Shown: positions 38,530 through 50,259, counted from the stretch's first letter. The stretch: DNA of 64,000 nt from Pectobacterium colocasium (GCF_020181655.1 NZ_CP084032.1:4836001-4900000), one strand, 5' to 3'. Notes: generated from the sequence alone by a model not told the origin. Translations and numbers: made by a program.

Positions 38530-38601
38530 TGTCGGGTGACAAAATATTTGTAAAATGAAAAAGCCCAGTAATGCTGATTAAAAAGCATACTGGGTTTTTT
38601 T
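38530..38601 (+). mobile_element. Relic right end of a Tn7-family transposon at attTn7
   Basis: TGTCGGGTGACAAAATATTT (38530-38549) starts exactly 25 bp downstream of the glmS stop, the Tn7 insertion position. The terminal TGT-n-GG and the TnsB-site block GACAAAATA match the Tn7 right end as I remember it. The following GTAAAATGAA and the CCAGT-ATGCTG/AGCATACTGG hairpin match the inner part of Tn7R, just before tnsA. Only one TnsB site is present instead of four, as if outer and inner sites had recombined. No tns genes follow. The comparison is from memory. Confidence 0.78.
38564..38601 (+). terminator. Terminator after glmS (from the Tn7-like end)
   Basis: CCCAGTAATGCT and AGCATACTGGG pair with one bulged A and are followed by seven T. 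It probably now terminates glmS transcription, replacing the native terminator displaced by the insertion. Confidence 0.8.
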
Positions 38602-38639
38602 GGTTGATCGCAGTTTGGGTTGTGATCCTACCCACGTAA

Positions 38640-38793
38640 TATGGACACATCCCTGAGCGAGATTTTCATTTTCAAATTGTTTCAAGCTGAGACCACTACA
38701 GGCATTGTGGTGTCGCCAGCGATTGTAATCGCACTCAATATAATTAAACACCGCCGTTCGCATTATTTCTCGACAGATGAAGCGCTCTCTGTG
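38640..38793 (-). pseudogene. Fragment of an IS3-family transposase (OrfB C terminus)
   Basis: Minus-strand codons at 38793-38656 read [19 protein letters not shown] followed by a YNRWRHHN...GLSLKQFE segment. This is the typical C-terminal end of IS3-family integrases (VF-YIE-YN--RRH---G--SP--FE). The upstream catalytic domain is absent and only about 45 residues survive. It occupies the place where tnsA would start in a Tn7 element. Confidence 0.75.
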
Positions 38794-38922
38794 CATAGGA
38801 TCAGTTAGCTTTGTGTTAGTTTGTAGATATTCATTTTTTGGGTGCTTTTCAATAGGTGGGTTCAGCTTTATAGTAATCAGTGGCCTCAGCCTGTAAAGAG
38901 AGATTCGTATGGGGGAAAAGGA

Positions 38923-40383
38923 TTGAACTTCCAAGGTTTGCAAGCCAAGTACCGGCGGCTATTTGCCGAGAACGCAGCTTGGAAGTTGTTAAAGGCCGAT
39001 AATGCGCCTTATATCCTTGCGTTCATTGCTGCTCTCTTTTTGGAAGACAGTGAAGTTCCCTACGGTCGAGCTAGAATCTTGTTGGATGTTGAGATTGAAC
39101 GCAGCCGCGAGCTCGGCATTTGGCCAACCGAGATGTCGGCAGCCACTTATCTGAATCAATGGATTAAGAATGGCTGGTTACGAGAAATGGATGATTTACT
39201 GACTAAAACTGACGCCAGTGAAATAGCACTTAGATTCTGTAAAGGGCTCGATGAACGCAATTCAGGCACAACAGCCTCACATTTGCGTATTGTTCAAGAA
39301 GCCGTTCGTGACTTAGCGGTTGCAATTAGTCCTAACGTTGATGAGAGAGTGACTTTGCTTGAAAGCAAAAAGGCAGAGATTCAACGCGAAATCGAGGCGC
39401 TTCAAGCGGGGATTGTCCCGGTTCTAAGTGAGTCCGATCAAAGAGAGCGAATCCGTCAGATCTATCAACTGGCTTCAGTGCTGACGGGTGATTTTCGTCG
39501 TGTAGAGGACGAAATTAGGACTCTAGATAGAGAACTCAGGATTCAGATTATAGAAGGTGACATCTCTCGTGGGGATGTGCTGCTCTCCGTAATGGAAAGA
39601 GAAGCATTGCTTTCTACTACAGAAGCAGGAAGTGCGTTTGAAGGCTTTTTTCAGTTGCTGTGTGATCAAAACCGCTCAATGGAATTTCGTGAGCAGCTCC
39701 GTAGCATTCTTAGTAGACCGGTCGGTCAGCAATTATCCAGTAGTCAGCATCAGTTTCTTAGTCACCTTATGCGTGAGCTGAGCCGCGAGAGCGAAAGGGT
39801 TTTTCGTGTCAGGCGGCGTACTGAAGAGAGCCTGCGTTCCTATATAGAAAGTGGCGCTGCTGCCGAAAATCAGGCGGTTGATAGATTGCTTTCAAAGCTA
39901 GAAAGACAAGCTGTATTGCTGCGTGATGAAGGCTTCGATTTGACAACGGAAACGGTACTTAGTCTCCCTGTTGGTCCTATAGAAATTAAATCCCCTGAAT
40001 CGATCAAATTAAGAACCCCGGACGACAAGCTCGATACATCGGGTGTTGAAGAAAACGCCAATAGAAGAGAACCAAGTGCTCACGTGCTTGACTGTCTCGA
40101 TGCTGTTCAAGTAAGACAGGTGGCTTATCAGGTCCTTAACACCCTGAGAAAACATGGCCCGATGTCGATTGCCAGGCTTGTAGACGAAACCCCGTTGACG
40201 TCAGGGCTGGAGGAACTGGTCGCGTATTTGCGAGTAGCAAAAGCGGTGAATGCGACCATGCTAGATGAAAAAGAGGATGTAATCGTAGTTGATAAGCAAG
40301 GCGTTAAGCTGAAAGCGTCTATACCTACCTATCTATTAACTGCCGAACTATTCCCAGAAGACATCGATGAACTTACCCTCTAG
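38923..40383 (+). CDS. jetA: Wadjet anti-plasmid system protein JetA
   Basis: JetA is the kleisin/MukF-like subunit (DUF3375) of the Wadjet complex, which recognises and cuts circular plasmid DNA by loop extrusion. The 486-residue protein starts [20 protein letters not shown] and has a winged-helix-like N terminus and a long helical middle (about 150-340). The start is read as TTG 38923, preceded by GGGGGAAAAGGA; the frame is open upstream to 38842, but those codons look like non-coding relic sequence. It is first in jetABCD, with 20 nt to jetB. Confidence 0.85.
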   Translation: MNFQGLQAKYRRLFAENAAWKLLKADNAPYILAFIAALFLEDSEVPYGRARILLDVEIERSRELGIWPTEMSAATYLNQWIKNGWLREMDDLLTKTDASEIALRFCKGLDERNSGTTASHLRIVQEAVRDLAVAISPNVDERVTLLESKKAEIQREIEALQAGIVPVLSESDQRERIRQIYQLASVLTGDFRRVEDEIRTLDRELRIQIIEGDISRGDVLLSVMEREALLSTTEAGSAFEGFFQLLCDQNRSMEFREQLRSILSRPVGQQLSSSQHQFLSHLMRELSRESERVFRVRRRTEESLRSYIESGAAAENQAVDRLLSKLERQAVLLRDEGFDLTTETVLSLPVGPIEIKSPESIKLRTPDDKLDTSGVEENANRREPSAHVLDCLDAVQVRQVAYQVLNTLRKHGPMSIARLVDETPLTSGLEELVAYLRVAKAVNATMLDEKEDVIVVDKQGVKLKASIPTYLLTAELFPEDIDELTL

Positions 40384-40403
40384 CGGGTAGCAAAGGAAAG
40401 CCA

Positions 40404-41267
40404 ATGACGAACAACACGCCACCCAATAGCTTCTTCTCGATGGTAACAGGCAAATCCGATCAAGAGCTACATAACGAAGGCAATGAAGGAAACAGCGAGG
40501 TATCGGATGATCCCCATAATTTAAATGATCCAATTCCCAAAGTTCCGAATCGAGACTTTGAAGACCAGTCTTTGGAAAGCGACGGGGCGGGGTTAATAAC
40601 GGAGAGCGCCAAATTCAGTGATTCTGAAATGCCTCATGATACCCGGCGAGTTTTGGTTCATCTGATGCGGCAGGGCTCCATTATGGCATCACAAAAACCG
40701 AAACTATTTGAACAGCTTTGCCGTTATGAATTGGCGATACGGAAGCATCTATCTGAAGTTTACCTCCAACTGGTACTTGATCAGAAATCTGGTGTGGCAT
40801 TCGTGGCCAGTACTCTCTCAGAGTATGTTGGCAATATCGAAGATGATGGGTTGGAAGATGAGGCGTCAGATTCTGACGAATCAGCCACCTTGATCCCAAA
40901 GCGTACCCTTTCCCTGTTTGATACATTGATACTACTTGTTTTAAGAAAGCATTATCAGGATCGAGAGTCGGCAGGAGAACAAAAAATTACGATTGATATC
41001 GAACGTTTAGAATCCTATCTGACGCCTTTCCTTCCGATAACTGACCACGCGTCAAAAGATCGAAAAAAGCTACTGATTAGAGTAAAAGAGATGGTTAAGC
41101 GGAAAGTTTTGTCGACGATCAGAGGCGAAGAAGATCGATACGAAATCACCCCCATCATTCGTTACGTAGTGAATGCCAGTTTTTTAGAGACAATGTTGAC
41201 TGAATACACTGCGCTAGCCCTAGAGCAACTCAACGAAACAGGTCGTGCGGGAAGAGATCAGAAATGA
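40404..41267 (+). CDS. jetB: Wadjet anti-plasmid system protein JetB
   Basis: JetB is the KITE/MukE-like partner (DUF4194) that binds the kleisin. The product has 287 aa with an acidic, low-complexity first about 75 residues. A compact alpha/beta winged-helix region follows, including [20 protein letters not shown] and [20 protein letters not shown], typical of MukE/MksE-type subunits. An AGGAAAGCC site precedes the ATG. Its stop overlaps the jetC start by 4 nt. Confidence 0.85.
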   Translation: MTNNTPPNSFFSMVTGKSDQELHNEGNEGNSEVSDDPHNLNDPIPKVPNRDFEDQSLESDGAGLITESAKFSDSEMPHDTRRVLVHLMRQGSIMASQKPKLFEQLCRYELAIRKHLSEVYLQLVLDQKSGVAFVASTLSEYVGNIEDDGLEDEASDSDESATLIPKRTLSLFDTLILLVLRKHYQDRESAGEQKITIDIERLESYLTPFLPITDHASKDRKKLLIRVKEMVKRKVLSTIRGEEDRYEITPIIRYVVNASFLETMLTEYTALALEQLNETGRAGRDQK

Positions 41268-44200
41268 CTGCTGATTTATTCGAAAACTTAGCTAAGTCTT
41301 CTACCAATGATATCGGTGACTCAATACCAAGTAATGATTTGTTTTCTCAGGGGCAAATAAGGTTGTCTGAACTATCAGTGTTCAACTGGGGGTCTTTTCA
41401 TGGGTTACATACTGCTGCTATTGACCCGGAAGGAACATTGGTAACGGGAGACAATGGTGCCGGAAAGTCGACTTTTATTGATGGGTTGATGGCTCTTCTT
41501 CTGCCGGCAGGCAAAGCAATATTCAATGTCGCCGCAGCACAAGGTGATCGCTCCGACCGTTCTCTCTTATCTTATATGCGGGGAAGTTTTGGTTCGGCTC
41601 ATGATGGAGCTTCAACCCGTGTAAAAAGCAAACGGGAAAAGGGCGTTGTTACCGGCCTGAGAGCACTTTATCGAGCTGACGATGATTCATGTATCACTTT
41701 AGCGGTGCTTTTCTGGACTACAAGCGCGACAAATACACTGGGTGATGTAAAGCGTGTTTATCTTGTCGCCAAGCGTAATCTCCAACTTAAAGAGCTTCTC
41801 GATGCCTTTGGTGAAGGTAATACGAGGCAACTCAAACAGTGGTTACGGGACGATCCTGCCATAACAGATTGCGACAGTAATTTCTCAGATTATCAGGAGC
41901 TATACCGAAAGCATCTCTATATGGACAACAAGAACGCCCCTGCATTGTTGTCGCGAGCGCTTGGTTTAAAAAAGATTGATGATCTAACCAAGCTAATACG
42001 TGAGTTAGTGCTCGAACCAAGTGGTGTAAAAGAGGATGCGAAAAATGTTGTGGAGGAATTTGCCGACCTCGTAGCAATACATGAACAGCTGATTGATGCG
42101 AAAGAGCAGTACAGCCATTTAAGCAGATTGCCTGAGCTGGCCGATTCCATCGCAAAGGCCACCAAGTCCCTTGATTCACTCCTGCTGGAAAAAAGTAACC
42201 TAGCGACGTACTTTGGTGAGGCGCTTTCCATTCTTTGGGCGGAGAAGCTAGAAGATATAGATAAAGCGCTGGATTCAATATCAAGAGAAATTAACCGTGT
42301 AGAAATCGACGAAAGTGATGCCCAGTCATCCGTTGAGAAGAGGCATGAAGAATATCTGAATCTTGGTGGCGATAAAATTGAATCACTGAAAAACGAGATT
42401 AAATATATTAGAGGCAAGCTTGATGATGTAATTCAGGTTTCATCTAAATATCAGGTTGATTGCCGAAGACTTAGTTTGAATTCGGAGATTAATGAAGGCG
42501 TTTTTTTCACTAACAAGAGCACGGCAATCGAGAATTTTGCCAAAATTGAAGAAGACACTAAGCAGGCACAAGATCACTTTGGTGATGTTGCCGCTCAGTT
42601 AAGTGAGCAACAGAAAAATTTAAATGCGATTAAAGGCGAGATTCTGGAGATAGAGGCTCGTCCAGATTCAAATATCGATGTTCGTTACCAGAAGCTCCGA
42701 GATGAAATGATTGAATCACTTGACTTGCCAAGCGAGGAACTTGTTTTCATCGGTGAGTTGCTGGATGTCAAAGATGACGAAAAGCCATGGCAAGGGGCCA
42801 TTGAGCGGGCACTGGGTGGACTAAAAACGACTATGCTTGTGCCCCAAAAGAATTACTCGATGGTCACGCGCTGGCTCAATGTTAGACATACTGGTTTGCA
42901 TGTACGGGCTCAAATTGTCTCTCAAGTTCGAACAGATCAAAAATCCACAGGTTTCACTGAATTCAGTGAGCGGGGTTATCTTCGCAAATTGATATGGAAA
43001 GACCATGCGTATCGAGATTGGTTGAAAAGTCATTTGCACAATTTTGATTTACAGTGTGTGTCTGGCACGGATGAACTTGATGCCACTCCATTTTCAATGA
43101 CTAGGGAAGGCCTTGTGCATATGGAGCGAGGCCGTTTTGAGAAAAAAGACCAGCGGAAGATAGATGATCGAAGAAGTTGGAGTCTTGGATTCTCGAACAA
43201 ATCGCGCCTGGCGCTGCTAAATACAGATAAAGGGTCTGCGGAACTTCGTTTGTCTGAGTTGGATAAGACTTTAAGTGAGGCAAGAGAAGCACTCAATAAA
43301 AACGCTGAGAGAGCTAATCTCTGGGAACGTCTGAGCTCGTACACCTGGGAACAGGTCAATGCACCATACTGGCAAAGACGTTTGGAAAGTGTGCAAGCTG
43401 ATCTGGATGAACTGGAAAAATCGGGTGGCAACCTTGAAGTGGCCAGAAGTCGGTGGGATACGGCTAAAGAACACCTGAAAAAGATTCAGGAAAGCAAGGG
43501 GCAGCTTTTAACGAAGAAAGGGTCACTAGGGAACGATAAATCTCATGCTCAAGAACAGTTGGACAAATATCAGCAGCTAGCCGCCGCCGGAATGACAGAT
43601 GGCGTCAGGCAATTGCTTCAATCAAGGGTGGGCGAGATTCGGTTAGATGATGCCCATCGACAAGCGAACTTTGAAAAAGCCATTGATGGTGAATTAGACA
43701 AGATACGTTCCTCTAAGAGCACAGCGGAGAATGTCGCAAACGGGATAATGGGGTCGTTCCGAGGAAAGGATAAATGGCAACCTATCACTGTTGACTGGCC
43801 TACAGGGCTGGAAGGATTGCAATATTATCTGGAACACTATACCTATATTGAGACGGAAGGGCTACCAGAGCTAATTGATCAGTTTAAAGAGCGATTGAAC
43901 AAGCATGCCACTCAATCATTGGCTCGCATCAAGACAAAGCTTGAATCTGAAAGAGAAGATATTTTAGAAAGAATAGATACGATCAACCAGGTTTTGAAGC
44001 GCACTGAATTTAAACAAGGAAGCCATTTAAGGCTGGGTTCCAAGCGTGAAAAATATCCACATGTGCTGGAATTTGAGCGAAAAGTCAGAAGTGCACTGAG
44101 TCAAGCAACGAGTGATGACCATGAAGCTCGATTCAGGCTCTTGTCTGACGTGGTTGATATTCTTGATAAGGCGAGTGCACCGGGCACATCCACCAATGAA

Positions 44201-44725
44201 GAAAGCAAGAGGCTTCTGGACCCGCGTTATCAGATGTCATTTTTTGCTGAAGAGATTGACTCGCATACGCTTGAAGTTCGAGATGTGCTTGAATCAAGCA
44301 GTGGAAAGTCTGGTGGTGAGAAAGAGTCATTTGCTGGCACTATCGTTGCGGCAAGCCTTGCTTATGTATTAACACCGGATGGGTACGACAGGCCAATTTA
44401 CTGCACTGTGTTTCTGGATGAGGCGTTTTCTAATACCGCAGAGGCTGTCAGTCGTCGAGTTATTAGAGTATTCAAGGAATTGCATATACACGTTAATTTG
44501 ATTACGCCTTATAAAAACCTCAACCTGGCAAGGGAGTCTGCACGATCGCTACTTATTGCTGAGCGTGACTCAGCACTCCATGAAAGTCATTTGTGCGAAG
44601 TCACATGGGAAGAAATAGATCAGCGCATGGCTCATCAGAAGGAATCAGCCCAGTTAAAGGAAATAGCTGGTGAAATCGAGCTGAAAGAGTTGCGAAACAC
44701 GGAAGTTGAGCCTAGTGATGTCTGA
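41264..44725 (+). CDS. jetC: Wadjet SMC-like ATPase JetC
   Basis: JetC is the MukB/MksB-like SMC motor of Wadjet. The 1153-residue chain has Walker [10 protein letters not shown] (residues 62-70), long heptad-rich coiled coils (about 280-460 and 650-960) around a central hinge region (about 490-600), an ABC signature GKSGGEKES near 1018, and Walker B TVFLDEAF near 1050. This is the full SMC head-coil-hinge-coil-head order with no break. It overlaps jetB by 4 nt and jetD by 8 nt, indicating strict co-translation. Confidence 0.93.
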   Translation: MTADLFENLAKSSTNDIGDSIPSNDLFSQGQIRLSELSVFNWGSFHGLHTAAIDPEGTLVTGDNGAGKSTFIDGLMALLLPAGKAIFNVAAAQGDRSDRSLLSYMRGSFGSAHDGASTRVKSKREKGVVTGLRALYRADDDSCITLAVLFWTTSATNTLGDVKRVYLVAKRNLQLKELLDAFGEGNTRQLKQWLRDDPAITDCDSNFSDYQELYRKHLYMDNKNAPALLSRALGLKKIDDLTKLIRELVLEPSGVKEDAKNVVEEFADLVAIHEQLIDAKEQYSHLSRLPELADSIAKATKSLDSLLLEKSNLATYFGEALSILWAEKLEDIDKALDSISREINRVEIDESDAQSSVEKRHEEYLNLGGDKIESLKNEIKYIRGKLDDVIQVSSKYQVDCRRLSLNSEINEGVFFTNKSTAIENFAKIEEDTKQAQDHFGDVAAQLSEQQKNLNAIKGEILEIEARPDSNIDVRYQKLRDEMIESLDLPSEELVFIGELLDVKDDEKPWQGAIERALGGLKTTMLVPQKNYSMVTRWLNVRHTGLHVRAQIVSQVRTDQKSTGFTEFSERGYLRKLIWKDHAYRDWLKSHLHNFDLQCVSGTDELDATPFSMTREGLVHMERGRFEKKDQRKIDDRRSWSLGFSNKSRLALLNTDKGSAELRLSELDKTLSEAREALNKNAERANLWERLSSYTWEQVNAPYWQRRLESVQADLDELEKSGGNLEVARSRWDTAKEHLKKIQESKGQLLTKKGSLGNDKSHAQEQLDKYQQLAAAGMTDGVRQLLQSRVGEIRLDDAHRQANFEKAIDGELDKIRSSKSTAENVANGIMGSFRGKDKWQPITVDWPTGLEGLQYYLEHYTYIETEGLPELIDQFKERLNKHATQSLARIKTKLESEREDILERIDTINQVLKRTEFKQGSHLRLGSKREKYPHVLEFERKVRSALSQATSDDHEARFRLLSDVVDILDKASAPGTSTNEESKRLLDPRYQMSFFAEEIDSHTLEVRDVLESSSGKSGGEKESFAGTIVAASLAYVLTPDGYDRPIYCTVFLDEAFSNTAEAVSRRVIRVFKELHIHVNLITPYKNLNLARESARSLLIAERDSALHESHLCEVTWEEIDQRMAHQKESAQLKEIAGEIELKELRNTEVEPSDV

Positions 44726-45983
44726 AACAAATAGTCGACCACCATGGGGGCTTCTCCAGCAAGATGCCGTTGAAGTACTGAAGGCTAAGTATTGGAATAA
44801 TAGAAAGACTTTAAAGAGTTTGCTTATTGGTAAGACCGAATTTCCGATACAGATATCTCTGAAGCCGCCAAAAGGAAATGCAGCCCTGAATAATATCATT
44901 CATTTTCAGGAGTTTGTGGATTCCTGGAAGTCGTTTTGCGAACAGGCTGCATATGAGTCCATACAAGTTAACGTCCGTTGGGATACCGTAACATTTAGAT
45001 CGCTTTCTGAGCAGAAAGTGCCAACCTATTTGACAATACCTGATATCAGCTCGCTTGCTCAAATGCTTGGTGATGAGGCAGGGAAACAGCTTAGAAACTG
45101 GCAGTCCAGAATTGCAAATATCTTTGATTCACTCTCCATAGAACTTGCTAAATGCACTGTCCACTCAATAAGGCCAACCTATGAGCGTGAATTGTTCTCC
45201 GTACTCATTTCGAATCTGGAAACCTTATCCGGTTTTAGTGATTCAGACATGCAATTGCTAGTTAAACTCATTCCTCAGTTTCACAAAGGCATGGGGAGTG
45301 GATGTTATTTAAGGGCTCTTCCTGTCATATTTGTCGATACCAAATTCATAGAGAAAAATCTGGGGTTTATTGAGTCAGTTACCGCAGCCATCATCGATTG
45401 CTCTGCAAAGGAAATGGGGCTTTTGAGTTGGCTGGATTGCAGAGATAAGCCAAAAGATTGGTTGTTAGTAAGGCCGTTGTGTAAAAACACTGCGGATTCC
45501 CTCGGAGGTCTGCCAGTGTTACGAATGTCGTCTGAAACATTATTAGGCTTCGAGTTGCCTGCTAAAAATATTCTTGTGATTGAGAATGAGCAGTCGTGCC
45601 TGTCTCTCGATAATATCCCTGACACGATCGCTGTGTCGGGAGGAGGCAAGAACGTTTCATGGATGAGGGCTGATTGGCTTGGCAATAAGCGAGTTGCCTA
45701 TTGGGGTGATATTGATTCTGAAGGGCTTGCCATACTCAGTGATGTTCGCAGTAAGTTGAGTACGGTTATCCCGCTGATGATGGATTTGGAGACCGTTGAG
45801 GCCTACCGAGATAGGATGGTTGACGAGCCAGAATCGTTAGCTAGAGAGCCCGTTGCATTGACTGACCGGGAACTGATGCTCTTTAGAATGCTGCGCAATG
45901 GTGATTACGGCTGTACGCGTTTAGAACAAGAGCGTTTGCCGATGGATTTTGTCCACGAGAAAGTGCGGCAGTGGGCTGGCTAA
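44718..45983 (+). CDS. jetD: Wadjet nuclease subunit JetD
   Basis: JetD (421 aa from ATG 44718) has an N-terminal DUF3322 region and a C-terminal topoisomerase VI-like Toprim domain (DUF2220). The Toprim Glu lies in VIENEQSC (about 288) and the D-x-D in YWGDIDSEG (Asp331, Asp333), the metal centre that cleaves plasmid DNA once extrusion stalls. The frame is also open to TTG 44706, but the ATG overlapping the jetC stop is preferred. The stop codon directly abuts the IS256-like relic. Confidence 0.92.
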   Translation: MSETNSRPPWGLLQQDAVEVLKAKYWNNRKTLKSLLIGKTEFPIQISLKPPKGNAALNNIIHFQEFVDSWKSFCEQAAYESIQVNVRWDTVTFRSLSEQKVPTYLTIPDISSLAQMLGDEAGKQLRNWQSRIANIFDSLSIELAKCTVHSIRPTYERELFSVLISNLETLSGFSDSDMQLLVKLIPQFHKGMGSGCYLRALPVIFVDTKFIEKNLGFIESVTAAIIDCSAKEMGLLSWLDCRDKPKDWLLVRPLCKNTADSLGGLPVLRMSSETLLGFELPAKNILVIENEQSCLSLDNIPDTIAVSGGGKNVSWMRADWLGNKRVAYWGDIDSEGLAILSDVRSKLSTVIPLMMDLETVEAYRDRMVDEPESLAREPVALTDRELMLFRMLRNGDYGCTRLEQERLPMDFVHEKVRQWAG

Positions 45984-46175
45984 GTGGGACTGTCATTAAT
46001 TGCGTGTTTAAGGCATAACATGCCTTGCAAGACGAAGACCGCACCGCCGGTATTGCCGGTGATTCCAGCCGAGCTGCTTGAGCCGTTCGGCAATGGCTTG
46101 ATGACGACTGAAGCCATCAATGCAGCGACGCTGGCCCTGAAGAACGCCTTGATTGAACGGGCGCTGGCTGGTTGC
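45984..46175 (+). pseudogene. 5' fragment of an IS256-family insertion sequence
   Basis: The segment opens with GGGACTGTCATTAATTGCGT, which resembles the outer end of IS256-family elements. An ATG at 46020 then opens MPCKTKTAPPVLPVIPAELL...ATLALKNALIERAL, resembling the first 50 residues of IS256-family transposases. Homology stops before the expected HHLGY motif and the catalytic domain is missing. It lies between jetD and the pho boxes and marks the right edge of the island. Confidence 0.65.
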
Positions 46176-46201
46176 CCCTGGATTTTCCTGTCCACGGCCT
46201 A

Positions 46202-46257
46202 CTTGTCATAAAACTGTCATATTTCGTACATTTTACTGTCACTAAATTGTCCTATTT
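46202..46257 (+). promoter_or_regulatory. Pho boxes of the pstS promoter
   Basis: TTGTCATAAAACTGTCATAT (46203-46222) and CTGTCACTAAATTGTCCTAT (46236-46255) are two tandem PhoB boxes with 11-bp half-site periodicity, arranged as in the E. coli pstS promoter. They make pstSCAB-phoU inducible by phosphate starvation. Host sequence appears to resume just here, so the island stops immediately upstream. Confidence 0.92.
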
Positions 46258-46343
46258 TTCCTCCTGCGAACTACACTCTGATTTGACAACTCTGATTGAT
46301 AACGGCTCTACGTCGACACGTCGAGTATCCCACAGGAGGGATT

Positions 46344-47384
46344 ATGAAACTGATGCGTACCACTCTTGCCAGTGTTGTTGCGGCAACCTTTTCTCTGACG
46401 GCATTCTCTGCTTTTGCTGCTGCTAACCTCACCGGTGCCGGTGCGACATTCCCTGCGCCTGTTTATGCCAAATGGGCTGACTCTTATCAAAAAGAAACCG
46501 GTAATAAAGTTAACTATCAAGGCATCGGTTCTTCTGGCGGTGTAAAACAGATTATCGCTAAAACGGTAGACTTCGGTGCTTCTGATGCGCCGCTGGCTGA
46601 CGACAAATTAGCACAGGATGGTTTATTCCAGTTCCCTACCGTTATCGGTGGCGTGGTACTGGCAGTGAACGTTCCTGGTATCAAATCTGGCGAATTGACG
46701 CTGGATGGCAAAACACTGGGTGATATCTACCTGGGCAACATCAAAAAATGGAACGACCCGGCAATCACCAAACTGAACCCGAATGCCAAGCTGCCGGATC
46801 AGGATATCGCTGTTGTTCGTCGTGCTGACGGTTCTGGTACCTCTTTCGTGTTCACCAGCTACCTGGCGAAAGTGAATGCTGAGTGGAAAGAGAAAGTCGG
46901 TTCTGGCTCTACCGTTAACTGGCCAACCGGTCTGGGCGGTAAAGGTAACGATGGTATCGCCGCGTTCGTACAGCGTCTGCCTGGTTCTATCGGTTACGTA
47001 GAATATGCGTATGCCAAGCAGAACAACCTGGCTTACACCAAACTGATTTCTGCCGATGGTAAGCCAGTTAGCCCGACTGAACAGAGCTTCAGCAACGCGG
47101 CTAAAGAGATCGACTGGAGCAAATCTTTTGCTCAGGATCTGACCAACCAGAAAGGCGCGGATGCGTGGCCAATCACGTCAACTACTTTCATTCTGGTTCA
47201 CACCAAGCAGGATAAACCTGAGCAGGGCGCTGAAGTGTTGAAATTCTTCGACTGGGCGTTCAAGAAAGGTGGCGAGCAGGCAACTGCTCTGGATTACGCC
47301 ACACTGCCAAAAGAAGTGGTTGAGCAAATCCGTGCTGCCTGGAAAACCCAGGTAAAAGACAGCAACGGTAAAGCGCTGTACTAA
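46344..47384 (+). CDS. pstS: Phosphate ABC transporter, periplasmic binding protein
   Basis: PstS (346 aa) binds inorganic phosphate in the periplasm. It has a Sec signal ([18 protein letters not shown], cleavage after AFA), [14 protein letters not shown] at the mature N terminus, and phosphate-loop residues in GSSGGVKQI and [12 protein letters not shown]. The ATG at 46344 follows a CAGGAGGG site. It is first in the Pho-regulated operon. Confidence 0.98.
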   Translation: MKLMRTTLASVVAATFSLTAFSAFAAANLTGAGATFPAPVYAKWADSYQKETGNKVNYQGIGSSGGVKQIIAKTVDFGASDAPLADDKLAQDGLFQFPTVIGGVVLAVNVPGIKSGELTLDGKTLGDIYLGNIKKWNDPAITKLNPNAKLPDQDIAVVRRADGSGTSFVFTSYLAKVNAEWKEKVGSGSTVNWPTGLGGKGNDGIAAFVQRLPGSIGYVEYAYAKQNNLAYTKLISADGKPVSPTEQSFSNAAKEIDWSKSFAQDLTNQKGADAWPITSTTFILVHTKQDKPEQGAEVLKFFDWAFKKGGEQATALDYATLPKEVVEQIRAAWKTQVKDSNGKALY

Positions 47385-47422
47385 TTATTGCATCAACAAC
47401 GTATTGCATCGGCCGTTGTGTT

Positions 47423-47448
47423 GATAACCAGAGCGTGATGAGGTTATC
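47423..47448 (+). other. Hairpin between pstS and pstC
   Basis: GATAACC and GGTTATC pair around a 12-nt loop in the 168-nt gap after pstS, without a T run. It may act as a processing or 3'-protecting structure that lets pstS be expressed above pstCAB. Confidence 0.45.
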
Positions 47449-47552
47449 GGGTTCTGGGAAATACGTAGTGGAATAACAAGTCGTATCGGGGCGGAGAGGC
47501 AATCATAACCTCTCTGCCTTTCATATGTAGTTAAAAATGAGAAGAGAGACGT

Positions 47553-48512
47553 ATGGCTGAGTACAAGCCAACTATCAAAGCCCCGGGAAAATATGGCGAT
47601 ATCCTCTTCAGCACGCTGGTAAAACTGGCGGCGCTGGTCACGCTACTGCTCTTGGGAGGCATCATTGTTTCCCTGATTGTGGCGTCTTGGCCCAGCATCG
47701 AGAAGTTCGGTTTTGCCTTCTTGTGGACGAAAGAGTGGGATGCGCCCGCAGAACAGTTTGGTGCACTGGTGCCGATTTACGGTACCGTCGTGACCTCACT
47801 GATTGCACTCATTATTGCCATCCCGATTAGCTTCGGGATTGCGTTATTTCTGACCGAACTGGCACCCGCATGGTTGAAACGCCCGCTTGGCGTGGCGATT
47901 GAATTGCTGGCGGCCATACCGAGTATTGTTTACGGCATGTGGGGGCTGTTCATTTTCGCTCCGCTGTTTGCCGAATACTTCCAACAGCCGGTAGGCAACG
48001 TCCTGTCCGGCATTCCTATTGTGGGCGCACTGTTCTCCGGCCCGGCGTTCGGAATCGGTATTCTGGCAGCTGGCGTCATTCTTGCCATCATGATTATCCC
48101 GTACATTGCAGCGGTGATGCGTGATGTGTTTGAGCAAACGCCAGTCATGATGAAAGAGTCTGCTTACGGCATCGGCTGTACGACGTGGGAAGTGATCTGG
48201 CGCATTGTGTTGCCTTACACCAAAAACGGCGTAATCGGTGGAGTGATGTTGGGATTAGGGCGCGCCCTGGGGGAAACCATGGCGGTCACCTTTATCATCG
48301 GTAACACCTACCAGCTCGACAGCGCATCGCTCTATATGCCTGGTAACAGTATTACTTCTGCGTTGGCGAATGAATTTGCTGAAGCCGAATCGGGTCTGCA
48401 CACGGCGGCGCTGATGGAGCTGGGCCTGATTCTGTTTGTGATTACCTTTATTGTTTTGGCGTGTTCAAAGCTGATGGTGATGCGTCTGGCAAAAAATGAG
48501 GGGGCGCGCTAA
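47553..48512 (+). CDS. pstC: Phosphate ABC transporter, permease PstC
   Basis: PstC (319 aa) forms the inner-membrane phosphate channel with PstA. It has about six membrane helices and the permease EAA loop ([20 protein letters not shown]). Its stop overlaps the pstA start by 1 nt (TAATG). Confidence 0.97.
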   Translation: MAEYKPTIKAPGKYGDILFSTLVKLAALVTLLLLGGIIVSLIVASWPSIEKFGFAFLWTKEWDAPAEQFGALVPIYGTVVTSLIALIIAIPISFGIALFLTELAPAWLKRPLGVAIELLAAIPSIVYGMWGLFIFAPLFAEYFQQPVGNVLSGIPIVGALFSGPAFGIGILAAGVILAIMIIPYIAAVMRDVFEQTPVMMKESAYGIGCTTWEVIWRIVLPYTKNGVIGGVMLGLGRALGETMAVTFIIGNTYQLDSASLYMPGNSITSALANEFAEAESGLHTAALMELGLILFVITFIVLACSKLMVMRLAKNEGAR

Positions 48513-49399
48513 TGGCTACATTAGGCATAGAACAAGAAGCCGAACTGGCACGCTCGCGGCGTAAAATGCAGGCCTGGCGTCGCCAGAAAAACCGCATTGC
48601 GCTGTTCTTATCCATGTCCACGATGGCATTTGGCCTGTTCTGGTTGATCTGGATCCTGTTCTCGACAGTCACCCGCGGCGTAGACGGTATGTCTCTGGCA
48701 TTGTTTACCGAGATGACGCCGCCGCCGAATACGGCAGGTGGCGGACTGGCAAACGCCATCGTCGGGAGCGGATTACTGATCCTGTGGGCGACGCTACTGG
48801 GGACGCCGCTGGGCATCATGGCGGGTATCTATCTGGCGGAATACGGTCGTAAATCCTGGATCGCCGAAGTGATTCGTTTCATCAACGATATCCTGCTGTC
48901 AGCACCGTCAATTGTCGTCGGTCTGTTTGTCTACACGCTGGTGGTGGCAAAGATGCAGCACTTCTCCGGCTGGGCGGGTGTGATTGCGCTGGCGCTGTTG
49001 CAGGTGCCGATTGTGATCCGTACCACCGAGAACATGCTAAAACTGGTGCCGGATAGCCTGCGTGAAGCGGCTTATGCACTGGGTACGCCGAAATGGAAAA
49101 TGATTTCTGCGATTACCCTGAAGGCATCGGTATCGGGCATCATCACCGGGGTGCTGCTGGCTATCGCGCGTATTGCTGGGGAAACCGCACCGCTGCTGTT
49201 TACGTCGCTGTCGAATCAGTTCTGGAGCACGGATCTGATGCATCCGATTGCTAACCTGCCAGTGACCATATTCAAATTTGCCATGAGTCCGTTTGTGGAG
49301 TGGCAACAGTTGGCCTGGGCAGGGGTTCTGCTGATTACGCTGTGCGTTCTACTGCTGAATATTCTGGCGCGTGTTATTTTCTCTGCTAAGAAGCATTAA
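48512..49399 (+). CDS. pstA: Phosphate ABC transporter, permease PstA
   Basis: PstA (295 aa) is the second phosphate permease. It shows six membrane helices and the EAA loop [21 protein letters not shown]. It is translationally coupled to pstC by the shared A of TAATG. Confidence 0.97.
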   Translation: MATLGIEQEAELARSRRKMQAWRRQKNRIALFLSMSTMAFGLFWLIWILFSTVTRGVDGMSLALFTEMTPPPNTAGGGLANAIVGSGLLILWATLLGTPLGIMAGIYLAEYGRKSWIAEVIRFINDILLSAPSIVVGLFVYTLVVAKMQHFSGWAGVIALALLQVPIVIRTTENMLKLVPDSLREAAYALGTPKWKMISAITLKASVSGIITGVLLAIARIAGETAPLLFTSLSNQFWSTDLMHPIANLPVTIFKFAMSPFVEWQQLAWAGVLLITLCVLLLNILARVIFSAKKH

Positions 49400-49425
49400 T
49401 TAGCGAAGAAATCGTAATTCGTTGA

Positions 49426-50259
<834 letters not shown>

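Noticed and set aside
38602-46203. Search for tnsA-E or CRISPR-associated Tn7 genes in the island
   Set aside because: No frame in the island resembles TnsA-E, TniQ or Cas proteins. Only the right-end sequence supports a Tn7 origin.
46202-46257. Possible TnsB-type repeats of a Tn7 left end
   Set aside because: The TGTCA repeats follow the 11-bp spacing of PhoB boxes and match the order in the E. coli pstS promoter, so they are host regulatory sites, not a transposon end.
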